A DNA stretch of 9,462 nucleotides from an uncultured Collinsella sp. (GCA_958407085.1 CATYHY010000045.1:1-9462), one strand, 5' to 3'; counted from the stretch's first letter, positions 1 through 6,352 are shown. The notes: generated from the sequence alone by a model not told the origin. A program made the numbers and translations.

Positions 1-668
1 ATGCGGCGATTCGCCGTACCGTGCTGGGGACCGCTGCCAATCCGGCTCATGTGAACTGCGCGCACGACGACCATACCGGGGGCGACATCATTGATGAAGT
101 GGCCGAGGCGGGCGTGAGCGCCGACCACATCCACGAGTTGTGCGAGCGCGACCATTGCGGTTGCGATGAAGACGAGGACGAGCACGAACACGGACATGGC
201 CACGATCACGGTCATGAGGGCGAACATGAACACCATGATGGTCACGGTCACTCTCATTCCCACGAAGGGACGCCTGTCCTGTCGATCATCCGCAGCGCGA
301 TCTCGCACACCGTGCAGGTCTCGGTATTCATTTTTCTGGTGACGCTGATTCTGGTCGCCGTACTCGAGACGTTCGGCGAGTCCGCAATCGAGCAGTTCCT
401 GCGCGGTAACGAGACGCTTGCGGTCCTGGGCTCGGCACTCGTCGGCCTGATCCCCAACTGTTCGGCTAGCGTCGTTATCACGCAGCTGTACCTGGAGGGC
501 GCGCTACAGCTGGCGCCGATGCTCGCCGGCACGCTCATTTCCGCCGGTGTGGGCTACCTGGTGCTGTTCCGCACCAACCGCAGTGCCCGCGAAAACGTCC
601 TGTTCCTGATCATGATGTACGTCATCGGTGCCGGCTGGGGCCTCATCCTATCCGCCTTCGGCCTCTAA
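1..668 (+). CDS. Putative heavy-metal/manganese exporter (ArsP_2-type), C-terminal part, 5' end outside window
   Basis: The reading frame is open from base 3, so the start lies upstream; about 221 residues remain. Numbering from the GTG at 21, the order is: a Cys/His-bearing soluble stretch (NCAHDDH near 12-18, CERDHCGC near 41-48), an acidic and His-rich run (13 His within residues 55-81), then hydrophobic segments near 97-117, 134-150, 163-184 and 193-214. The segment GLIPNCSASVVITQLYLEG (142-160) followed by a short loop and VLFRTN matches what I recall of the putative 10-TM metal exporter family (ArsP_2, often called putative manganese transporter). By family it should sit in the cytoplasmic membrane and export a divalent metal; the His/Cys-rich loop would bind metal. 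The actual substrate cannot be read from sequence. It ends in TAA and is followed at once by a long hairpin. Its upstream neighbours are unseen. Confidence 0.75.
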   Translation, partial: AAIRRTVLGTAANPAHVNCAHDDHTGGDIIDEVAEAGVSADHIHELCERDHCGCDEDEDEHEHGHGHDHGHEGEHEHHDGHGHSHSHEGTPVLSIIRSAISHTVQVSVFIFLVTLILVAVLETFGESAIEQFLRGNETLAVLGSALVGLIPNCSASVVITQLYLEGALQLAPMLAGTLISAGVGYLVLFRTNRSARENVLFLIMMYVIGAGWGLILSAFGL

Positions 669-834
669 GTGGGCCTAACAAAACGGGTTTCAAAATAGCC
701 ATGCTCGGCGCCTGCACAATGCGGCGACGCATGGCATTTTGAAACCCGTTTTTTGTTGAGCCATGGATTTTGAGCGCTCACACCGCCCAAAGCAAAAAGC
801 AGATTTCCGGACATGTCCCAAAAATCTACCTTGG
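669..834. repeat. Palindrome-rich intergenic element
   Basis: This gap between convergent genes holds no credible ORF. Besides the long hairpin it contains a TCAAAAT-(A)GCCATG-like unit three times: forward at 689-702, inverted at 730-742, and inverted with one base missing at 762-773. It also has two perfect 10-bp palindromes, TGAGCGCTCA at 771-780 and GGACATGTCC at 809-818. The density of symmetric sequence suggests a repeat element rather than a plain terminator, but I cannot test whether copies exist elsewhere in the genome. Confidence 0.4.
677..757 (+). terminator. Long bidirectional terminator-like hairpin
   Basis: Arms at 677-704 and 729-757 contain a perfect 17-bp core (680-696 against 736-752) extended by a 7-bp block (698-704 against 729-735), separated only by small bulges. 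The loop can fold further (708-711 with 723-726). A T-rich tract follows the plus-strand arm at 749-757, and the reverse strand also ends in TTTTGTT. The hairpin starts 8 bases after the exporter stop codon, and the next gene converges on it from the minus strand. It can therefore stop transcription from both sides. It is longer than most intrinsic terminators and may belong to a larger repeat. Confidence 0.8.
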
Positions 835-1317
835 TTAGCGCAGCAGCTCGGTGAGGTTGCGTTTAAAGCGAGCCCGATCTTCGCTGGTGAAGGCTGCCGG
901 CCCGCGGGTGCGACCGCCAGCGCGACGCACCTTCTTTTCCTCGTGGCGAATAAACAACTGCATGTCGATGGTCGCTTTGTCGTAGACGCGCCCGCGCACA
1001 CCGATGGCGGCGGCATCGCGCCCGAGCACCATGCTCGCCAAGCCAATGTCCTGCGTCACGACCACGTCGCCCGCCTGCAGGCGTTCGACAATGGCAAAGT
1101 CGGCGCTGTCGGCGCCCACACTCACGTCGAGCGTCGTGACCCAAAAGCCGCGTCGCGCGTGCTCGGCATCGCGCGGGTCGTCGCGGCGAATGTGCCGTTC
1201 CAGGTTTTGCGTGCTGTTGCCGGCGATAACAACGGCGACGCCCGCCCGCCGCGCGCAGTCAATCGACTCGCGCGTGACCGGGCAGGCGTCGGCATCAATA
1301 AAGAGCGTTCGCGGCAT
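835..1317 (-). CDS. yaiI: YaiI/YqxD family protein (DUF188, UPF0178)
   Basis: The 160-residue product has the normal length and signatures of this family. It opens with an FIDADACP motif (residues 6-13), has DVVVTQDIGLA (84-94) in the middle, and a C-terminal block with ID near 117-118, RH near 124-125, RRAGGRTRGP (131-140), FTSEDR (143-148) and a closing LTELLR. The family is widespread, cytoplasmic and of uncertain role; conserved Asp residues at the N-terminus and fold comparisons suggest a nuclease-like (PIN/NYN) relationship, which is inference. The ATG at 1315-1317 directly abuts the TAG of the upstream DUF308 gene with no spacer, so translation is probably coupled and the two form an operon. 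Transcription runs into the bidirectional hairpin at 677-757. Confidence 0.9.
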   Translation of the reverse strand: MPRTLFIDADACPVTRESIDCARRAGVAVVIAGNSTQNLERHIRRDDPRDAEHARRGFWVTTLDVSVGADSADFAIVERLQAGDVVVTQDIGLASMVLGRDAAAIGVRGRVYDKATIDMQLFIRHEEKKVRRAGGRTRGPAAFTSEDRARFKRNLTELLR

Positions 1318-1920
1318 CTAGTGCACCAGTTTGCCAAATTGAATAGCGCGAACAATCAGCGTAACGCCAAACACCAGCAGCGCGGCGCCGCTAAAGATGA
1401 CGAGCATCTTGGCCGACCATAGCGGATAGATAAACACGAACATGCCGGCGATGATGGAGAGTGCACCGCTCAGGATAGCGAGGGCGCGGTTGGACGAAAG
1501 CTCGGACTCCAGAATGGACATGACACCTTCGACAATCCAGCCAAAGCCGGCCACGATAACCACCATCGTGGTGAGCGTCGCGGTCGAGAAGGCCTGGTTG
1601 CGCAGGATTATGACGCCGCCCAAGATAATGAGTAGGTTGGAGATGATGCTCGTCACGCGCCAGCCGGTGGGCAGCAGCGGCTCAAAAATGGCAGTGAACA
1701 GCCTGATGGCAGCAGTGATTACAAAGTAAAAACCCAGGACAGTCATCAAAAAGACGAGGGACTTGGCGGGTGCAAAAAGCAGCGCGATACCAGCAATGAG
1801 CGCTAAGACGCCCGTGATGGCGTAGATCCAGCGTACGGCCTTGACGGCTTTGCCCGCCATGCTTTTCTCGTCAAATCCAAACTGGCTCGATTTTTGGTCA
1901 TCGTTCTTAAAGATGCCCAT
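1318..1920 (-). CDS. HdeD-like DUF308 integral membrane protein
   Basis: The 200-residue product has a short polar N-terminus (1-30, with many Lys, Asp and Ser) and six hydrophobic segments, near 31-50, 54-77, 88-106, 113-134, 145-165 and 170-192. They form three similar hairpins, as expected for the DUF308/HdeD repeat architecture. In E. coli HdeD is linked to acid resistance; that role cannot be assumed here. The protein should sit in the cytoplasmic membrane, with no enzymatic motif visible. The start is supported by a strong ribosome binding site, AAAGGAG, about five bases upstream of ATG 1920. It is the first gene of a two-gene unit with the YaiI/YqxD gene, and the stop codon touches the next start codon. 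I found no convincing -35/-10 pair in the 235-base divergent gap upstream. Confidence 0.85.
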   Translation of the reverse strand: MGIFKNDDQKSSQFGFDEKSMAGKAVKAVRWIYAITGVLALIAGIALLFAPAKSLVFLMTVLGFYFVITAAIRLFTAIFEPLLPTGWRVTSIISNLLIILGGVIILRNQAFSTATLTTMVVIVAGFGWIVEGVMSILESELSSNRALAILSGALSIIAGMFVFIYPLWSAKMLVIFSGAALLVFGVTLIVRAIQFGKLVH

Positions 1921-2155
1921 AATGTCTCCTTTCCGTGCGGCGTAAGCCTTGATCGTTACGACCAGTATCGCCTAAAGGCGCTGACGTATGGGTCGGGGAG
2001 GGTGAAACGTAACCCAAAGGCCCCGAATTGTTTCCGTTGTTCCCCACGTCGCGATTTTCTATTCAACAGGTGTAGAACATTGCAGCCCTGTTCGTTATTG
2101 CCTACGTTTTAGGTTAGATTTTCCTAAGAACAATTGCCCGAAATTGGGGGTCCCT

Positions 2156-2827
2156 ATGAACGAAACAGTTCCCGCGGCGCCGGTAAGCGCTGAGTCGATG
2201 GCAAAGCAGGGTTGCGAAAAGCTCGGCTTGGACGCGTTTGATGCGTTGGTTCGCCGCGCCCGCACGTGCCGCCGCTTTGACGAGTCCATGCGCGTGCCGC
2301 GCGAGTTTTTGCTCGAGCTGGCGGAACTTGCGCACCTGGCTCCCTGTGGTGCCAATGCTCAGCGTCTGCGTTTTCATGTGGTAAGCGGTGCAGAGGACTG
2401 CGCGCGTGTATTTGACGAGCTCGCATGGGCCGGCGCACTTAAGGACTGGCCGGGTCCTGCCGAGGGTGAGCGCCCGACCGGCTACATCGCGATTCTTGCT
2501 GAGCGCGCCGTTCCGGGCAAGCCCGCCGCTCCCATTACCGATGTCGACACGGGCATTGCCGCGCAGACGATGATGCTCGCCGCCCGCAGCGCCACGCCCG
2601 AGGTGGCAGCCTGCATTTTCAAGGCCTTTACGCCCCACGCGATCGATGCCATGGGGCTCGATAACGACAAATATGAGCTCAAGCTGATCATGGCGTTTGG
2701 CGTTCCGGCCGAGACACAGGTGATCGATGCGATCGATTCCAACCCCGACGGCTCCATCAATTATTGGCGCGACGAGGCGCGGGTGCACCACGTACCCAAG
2801 CGTCCGCTTGCCGACGTGCTGCTGTAG
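2156..2827 (+). CDS. Nitroreductase family protein (FMN-dependent)
   Basis: The 223-residue product resembles the NfsB/FRP-like nitroreductase superfamily of flavin enzymes, which use NAD(P)H to reduce nitro compounds, quinones or similar substrates in the cytoplasm. Visible signatures are the N-terminal basic RRARTCRRF (33-41), LAPCGANAQRLRF (61-73) where FMN-contacting Asn/Gln usually sit, the helix DTGIAAQTMMLAA (131-143), FGVPAE (181-186) near the C-terminal half, and a basic tail with KRPLADVL. The ATG at 2156 is preferred over a TTG at 2144 because a GGGGG purine tract ends five bases before it. The physiological substrate is unknown. A weak promoter candidate is TTGCAG (2080-2085) and TACGTT (2103-2108) at 17-base spacing. 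The two phosphatase genes follow on the same strand after an 82-base gap with a hairpin. Confidence 0.85.
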   Translation: MNETVPAAPVSAESMAKQGCEKLGLDAFDALVRRARTCRRFDESMRVPREFLLELAELAHLAPCGANAQRLRFHVVSGAEDCARVFDELAWAGALKDWPGPAEGERPTGYIAILAERAVPGKPAAPITDVDTGIAAQTMMLAARSATPEVAACIFKAFTPHAIDAMGLDNDKYELKLIMAFGVPAETQVIDAIDSNPDGSINYWRDEARVHHVPKRPLADVLL

Positions 2828-2859
2828 TTGTGCGTCGTTGCGGCGCAATCCGGCGGTAA

Positions 2860-2894
2860 ACCACCACAAAGGTACCTGTCCCCTTTGCGGTGGT
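2860..2894. repeat. REP-like hairpin between nitroreductase and phosphatase genes
   Basis: Thirteen-base arms at 2860-2872 and 2882-2894 pair with a single A-C mismatch (2866/2888) around a 9-base loop. There is no T tract after it, so it is not a typical intrinsic terminator. The core AAAGGTACCTGTCCCCTTTG (2868-2887) recalls GGGGACAGG-type intergenic repeats that I associate with REP/RAYT-like elements in several bacteria; that link is from memory. It ends 3 bases before the purine-rich ribosome binding site of the next gene, so it could affect its translation or protect the mRNA. Confidence 0.5.
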
Positions 2895-2909
2895 GCGAGG
2901 GGAGGACGT

Positions 2910-3452
2910 GTGGCAGATTTGTATTTGGTGCGGCATGGGCAGACTGAGCTCAATGTGCAGAACATTTTGCAGGGTGGGCACGATTCGCCGCTTACGGCGC
3001 GCGGGCGCGAGCAGGCGCTGGCGACGCGCGCGGCGTTTGAGGCGCGTGGCGTGACCTTTGACCGTGTGTATTCCTCGCCGTTGGGCCGGGCGCGGCATAC
3101 GGCTGAGCTAATTGCTGGTGAGGGCTGCTCGATAGAGCTGGTCGATGACCTGCGCGAGTGGCATTTGGGCTCGCTGGAGGGTACATCAAATCGCGAGATG
3201 CCGCCGCAGCCCTGGGGTGATTATCCGGTGGCCTTTGGTGGCGAGTCTGAAGGCGAGCTCCAGTCGCGCATGGTCGCGGCGCTGTCCCACATCATGGCCA
3301 GGCCGCAGCACGACTGTGTGCTGGCAGTCTCCCACGGCTCTTCCTGCCAGGAGTTTCTTGAGTATGTGACTGGCAGGGGAGAGCTACCCGACAACGGTGC
3401 CGTGCTTCATTTTGGCTATTGCGACGGTGCGTTTTCGCTCCTTGATTGGTAA
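2910..3452 (+). CDS. Histidine phosphatase family protein, first of tandem pair
   Basis: The 180-residue product is a compact branch-2H phosphatase/phosphoglycerate mutase-like protein. The phospho-acceptor motif LVRHGQT gives His9 with Arg8; Arg60 follows in SSPLGRARHTAE, Glu83 in LREWHLG is the likely proton donor, and His142 in AVSHGS completes the active site. All core residues are present, so it should be active as a cytoplasmic phosphatase; the substrate is unknown. The GTG at 2910 is chosen because a strong GGAGG-containing tract (2898-2906) precedes it, the residues MADLYLVRHG begin at the usual family position, and an in-frame extension upstream would run through the hairpin and into the nitroreductase gene. 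It lies 17 bases before a paralogue, surely in one transcript with it. Alternative readings are phosphoglycerate mutase or alpha-ribazole phosphatase, but no feature singles these out. Confidence 0.85.
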   Translation: MADLYLVRHGQTELNVQNILQGGHDSPLTARGREQALATRAAFEARGVTFDRVYSSPLGRARHTAELIAGEGCSIELVDDLREWHLGSLEGTSNREMPPQPWGDYPVAFGGESEGELQSRMVAALSHIMARPQHDCVLAVSHGSSCQEFLEYVTGRGELPDNGAVLHFGYCDGAFSLLDW

Positions 3453-3469
3453 CGAACGAAAGGACCCCT

Positions 3470-4105
3470 ATGAATAAAGATCTGTATCTGGTCCGTCATG
3501 GACAGACGATATTCAACCTTAAGCGTATCATTCAGGGGTGGAGTGACTCGCCGCTTACGCAGTTGGGTTGCGACCAGGCGGCGCGCGCCGGCATGTTTTT
3601 ACGTGCGCGCGGCATTGAGCCCGATCATGCCTACACCTCCACGCTTCATCGCACCGAGCAGACTATCGCCAACCTGTGGCCGGGCTTGGCGTACGAGCGC
3701 CTGGACGGTCTGCGCGAGTGGTTCTTTGGCGACTTTGAGGCCGAGCGCGTGATGCTTATGCCCGAGCGCCCGTGGCGCGATTTCTATCGTCAGTTTGGCG
3801 GCGAGGGCCAGATGCAGGTGCGTGAGCGCATGGTGGCGACGCTGACCGAGCTTATGCGACGTCCGGACCACGAGTGCGTGCTCGCGGTGAGCCACGGCTC
3901 GGCTATCAAGGAGTTTTTGGACCACGTGCGGGGCGCGGCGGCAGACGAGCGCGAACGCGTGCCGGGCAACTGCTCGGTGCTGCACTTTGCGTTTGACGAC
4001 GAATCCGACACGTTTGAGCTGATTGAGATTTTTACGCAGGAGGATTACGCACGCGAGCTGGGCCTTGAACCGCTTGTGGCTACTGCAGGTCCGCAGCGCG
4101 GATAA
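3470..4105 (+). CDS. Histidine phosphatase family protein, second of tandem pair
   Basis: The 211-residue product is a paralogue of the preceding gene. It shares DLYLVRHGQT at the start, QGWSDSPLT (22-30), LREWFFG (81-87), FGGE (109-112) and CVLAVSHGS (136-144). Active-site candidates are His10, Arg61, Glu83 and His142, all conserved; from about residue 30 onward the numbering matches the sibling. It differs by an acidic/basic insertion near 155-165 and about 30 extra C-terminal residues. The ATG at 3470 has an AAAGGA site (3459-3464) five bases upstream; the TTG at 3446 would overlap the previous gene's stop and adds nothing conserved. The pair probably arose by local duplication. Substrate unknown: a sugar phosphate, phosphoserine or cobalamin-pathway substrate are all possible. 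A strong terminator follows. Confidence 0.87.
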   Translation: MNKDLYLVRHGQTIFNLKRIIQGWSDSPLTQLGCDQAARAGMFLRARGIEPDHAYTSTLHRTEQTIANLWPGLAYERLDGLREWFFGDFEAERVMLMPERPWRDFYRQFGGEGQMQVRERMVATLTELMRRPDHECVLAVSHGSAIKEFLDHVRGAAADERERVPGNCSVLHFAFDDESDTFELIEIFTQEDYARELGLEPLVATAGPQRG

Positions 4106-4152
4106 CGCGAGCGTGGCGGCTCGGGTCGCCGGCATAACTTCTCGACGCAAAA

Positions 4153-4197
4153 GGGGCGGAGATGCATGTACCTGCTGCATCTCCGCCCCCTGTTTGT
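4153..4197 (+). terminator. Intrinsic terminator after the phosphatase pair
   Basis: A perfect 14-bp GC-rich stem (4153-4166 with 4176-4189) with a 9-base loop is followed by TGTTTGTT. On the reverse strand the stem is followed by TTTTGCG, so it can also terminate the convergent DUF1015-like gene, whose stop lies at 4235-4237. Confidence 0.88.
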
Positions 4198-4234
4198 TGA
4201 GCTGCCGATTTTTGTGCTGCGCGGTCTGGTCTTG

Positions 4235-4915
4235 CTAGAACCGCGCGACTTGGTGCGTGAGCAGACCCGTCGGAACCTGCGGTGCGCCGCCGCTGACCTG
4301 CGCAGCGGGGAAGAGCGCGGCAACGGTAAAGTTGAACGGCTCCTTGCCGGTGTACGTTCCGGCGGAACGGGCCTCATCGGCCAGGAGCTGTGATACCCCG
4401 ACTAGTGCGCCAGCGTAGGCAGGGTCGTCGGCCAGTACCGGCTCCGGCGCCTGGTCGAGCATGGCACGGATGGCGCCGACGGCGTCCTCGCGCTTAACCT
4501 CCCACACGCGGTGTGTAATGCCCGCAGGATCGGTGACGGCGTAGAGCGAGGCGCCCTCTTTGGCGGCGCCCAGGATGATATCCATGACGGGCGAGGCCTC
4601 GTAGGCGAGCGTTACGGGACGGGGCTGTACCTTGAGGTCGGCGAATGCGCGCGCAGCGGCGGCCGTATCGGCGGCAACCGCGTCGCCGCCCGCCAGCGCA
4701 CCAACCGGGCAGATCGCCACAACGCCCGTCACGCGCCCCGGCTCCCCCGAGCATTCGTACACGTAATACGCCGCACCCGGGTCCTTGAGCATCAGGCCAT
4801 CGGCAATGGCTCCGCGCAGAGCATCGTTGCCGCTCAGGATGCTGCCCATTGCGGGCAACGCCTCGAGCACGCGGTCCTGAGCCGGGCGGATGCAGGGAAA
4901 CGGAAGTGCTTTCAT
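4235..4915 (-). CDS. Shortened DUF1015-like protein
   Basis: The 226-residue product resembles the N-terminal half of DUF1015 proteins: an opening FPCIRPAQDRV, the strand AYYVYECSGEPGRVTGVVA (49-67), PRPVTLAYE near 98-106, and the ITHRVWEV block near 133-140. Where full members have an ADGHHR-type motif, this one reads VLADDPAYAGALVG. Afterwards come FNFTVAALFP and a terminal PTGLLTHQV, which recalls the SGLFIH-like C-terminal end of the family. Full members are about 400 residues, so a central stretch seems missing. The function of the family is unknown; it often sits beside serA/serC in Clostridia, which fits this location. ATG 4915 has an AGGA site six bases upstream. It starts 39 bases after the M20 gene, probably in one transcript. 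The family call is from recalled motifs, so moderately sure. Confidence 0.65.
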   Translation of the reverse strand: MKALPFPCIRPAQDRVLEALPAMGSILSGNDALRGAIADGLMLKDPGAAYYVYECSGEPGRVTGVVAICPVGALAGGDAVAADTAAAARAFADLKVQPRPVTLAYEASPVMDIILGAAKEGASLYAVTDPAGITHRVWEVKREDAVGAIRAMLDQAPEPVLADDPAYAGALVGVSQLLADEARSAGTYTGKEPFNFTVAALFPAAQVSGGAPQVPTGLLTHQVARF

Positions 4916-4954
4916 GGGCGGTCCTAACGCACGAGTTGGTTTGTTCGCGGCTTA

Positions 4955-6175
4955 TTATGCCCCAACTTGCCCATTCGCGTCCCAGAGCACGTTATCGGCG
5001 AGCGCGATGAGCACGTTCTGACAGCGAACGATATCGGCGTGGGGCACATATTCGTTGGGCTTGTGCGCGAGCGCGAGCGACCCGGGACCGTAGCTCATGC
5101 AATTGCGGTTACCTGTCTTGCCGGCAATGACGGCGGTGTCGGTGTAGCCGGTAAAGAAGCCGACGGTTGTGTCCGCGTCCGTCACGTCATCGGCGGCACG
5201 CTTGAGCGCTGCTAGAAGGGGAGAGTTCGGGTCGCGCTCGATGGCGGGGCGGTCGCCCGTCACGGTGTAGCTGCCATGGCAACCGGGAATGGCGGCTTTG
5301 GCGACGGCGATGGCCTGCTCTACCATGCGCTTCGCGGCTGCCGTATCGGTCGGCGGAGTCAGGCGCATATCGACCCAGACCTTGGCGCGGTCGGGCACGA
5401 CATAGGGGCGATAACCGCCCTCAATTTGGCCAAACGTGATGGTCGAAGACCCCAGCTCATCATGCTCGGGCAGCGCTGCGAACGCATGGCGCAGCGCGCA
5501 GACGGCCTCGGCCATGGCGGCGACGGCATCGGCGCCCTTCCAAGGCTGGCTCGCGTGTGCCGTCACGCCAGCCATTTCAATCTCGAACCACGTACGCCCC
5601 TTGTGCGCCACCTGGATCTGTCCGTCGGTGGGCTCGGTGTCCAGCACCCATTCGCGCGAACCGACCCAGCCGGCATCGATGGCTGCCTCGGAGCCTCGCA
5701 TAAAGTCCTCTTCGTCGACCGAGCAGATGAGCGAAAAGCCGCGGCGGGGTAGCGCGCCATCCGCCGCCACGCGCTCGAGCGTATGGACCAGTGCGGCAAT
5801 GGCGCAGGCCAGGCCACCCTTCATGTCGCAGGCGCCACGGCCATAGAGTTTGTCGTTACGCACAACCGTCCCGAGCGGCGGAATGTCCGCGTCCCAGCCA
5901 TCGCCCAGCGTAACGGTATCCATATGGCAGATATAGACGAGTCGCGGCTCGTCGCTTTGGCCCGGCACGGTGACCATAAGGTTGCGGCGCCCGGGGAGTA
6001 CTTCGAGCTCTGCAATCTGCACGGCATCGAGTACCGGATGGCTCAGCTGCGCCAACTGTTCCTCAACCAACGCTTTGATATAGCGTTCAATCTCGCCCTC
6101 ATACGCACCTGGGTCGGAACTGTCGATCCGCACGAGTCCTTGCGTAAGCCGCCAAGCAAAATCTGTATCAACCAT
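4955..6175 (-). CDS. M20 family metallopeptidase (ArgE/DapE-like)
   Basis: The 406-residue product is a complete M20 zinc hydrolase, the family of N-acyl amino acid deacylases and dipeptidases. Metal and catalytic residues are visible: His84 and Asp86 in CHMDTV, Asp117 in GRGACDMKGG, Glu155-Glu156 in SVDEED, Asp179 in VLDTEP, and His371 in ALAHKPNEYV. The dimerisation (lid) domain lies near 190-300 and carries GVTAHASQPWKGADA. The length fits a two-zinc cytoplasmic enzyme. Substrate could be an acyl-amino acid or succinyl-diaminopimelate; sequence does not decide. The ATG at 6175 is chosen because it has a GAGGTG site just upstream; an in-frame extension to 6322 would be translated through two hairpins and has no family similarity. 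It lies 177 bases after serA, with hairpins between, so it probably has its own promoter (see 6202-6216) and continues into the DUF1015-like gene. Confidence 0.9.
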   Translation of the reverse strand: MVDTDFAWRLTQGLVRIDSSDPGAYEGEIERYIKALVEEQLAQLSHPVLDAVQIAELEVLPGRRNLMVTVPGQSDEPRLVYICHMDTVTLGDGWDADIPPLGTVVRNDKLYGRGACDMKGGLACAIAALVHTLERVAADGALPRRGFSLICSVDEEDFMRGSEAAIDAGWVGSREWVLDTEPTDGQIQVAHKGRTWFEIEMAGVTAHASQPWKGADAVAAMAEAVCALRHAFAALPEHDELGSSTITFGQIEGGYRPYVVPDRAKVWVDMRLTPPTDTAAAKRMVEQAIAVAKAAIPGCHGSYTVTGDRPAIERDPNSPLLAALKRAADDVTDADTTVGFFTGYTDTAVIAGKTGNRNCMSYGPGSLALAHKPNEYVPHADIVRCQNVLIALADNVLWDANGQVGA

Positions 6176-6201
6176 AGGCACCTCACAGATAGTTAGGTCA
6201 A

Positions 6202-6216
6202 CATACAGATTGTATG
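6202..6216 (-). promoter_or_regulatory. Candidate promoter -10 with overlapping operator dyad for the M20 gene
   Basis: On the minus strand CATACAATCTGTATG is a perfect 6-3-6 dyad. It contains TACAAT (6209-6214), five of six matches to a -10 box, placed so that transcription would start around 6202, about 27 bases before the ATG. No good -35 box is at the right distance, so an activator or a weak promoter is possible. A dyad over a -10 box is a typical place for a repressor. Confidence 0.35.
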
Positions 6217-6258
6217 CCAAGAAGCGGCTCGGTGCATTTAATGGAGTGCTCACAGAAA

Positions 6259-6290
6259 CGGGGGCGCCTCTCATGCGAAAGGCGCCCCCG
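6259..6290 (-). terminator. GC-rich hairpin downstream of serA
   Basis: A perfect 11-bp stem (6259-6269 with 6280-6290) with a 10-base loop, followed on the minus strand by a short TTTCT tract. It lies about 60 bases beyond the serA stop and is the likely end of the serC-serA transcript, though the T tract is weak and read-through is possible. Confidence 0.6.
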
Positions 6291-6307
6291 CGGGCATTCA
6301 ATGTCAG

Positions 6308-6340
6308 TGACGGGCAGGCCACATGGGGAACTGCCCGTCA
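6308..6340 (-). terminator. Second hairpin just after the serA stop
   Basis: A perfect 10-bp stem (6308-6317 with 6331-6340) with a 13-base loop begins 12 bases beyond the serA stop codon. No T tract follows on the minus strand, so alone it is not a classical intrinsic terminator; it may stabilise the mRNA 3' end or act with the adjacent hairpin. Confidence 0.4.
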
Positions 6341-6352
6341 GATCAGCCGGCG

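Noticed and set aside
2065..2127. Inverted repeats AACAGG/CCTGTT and TTAGG/CCTAA upstream of the nitroreductase gene as operators
   Set aside because: The arms are only five or six bases with long or unremarkable loops, which is expected by chance.
2727..2909. Upstream extension of the first histidine phosphatase
   Set aside because: It overlaps the nitroreductase gene in another frame and the hairpin; the family's N-terminus begins right at the GTG at 2910 with a strong ribosome binding site.
6176..6322. N-terminal extension of the M20 peptidase to 455 residues
   Set aside because: It would be translated through two strong hairpins, has no family similarity, and a good ribosome binding site precedes the ATG at 6175.
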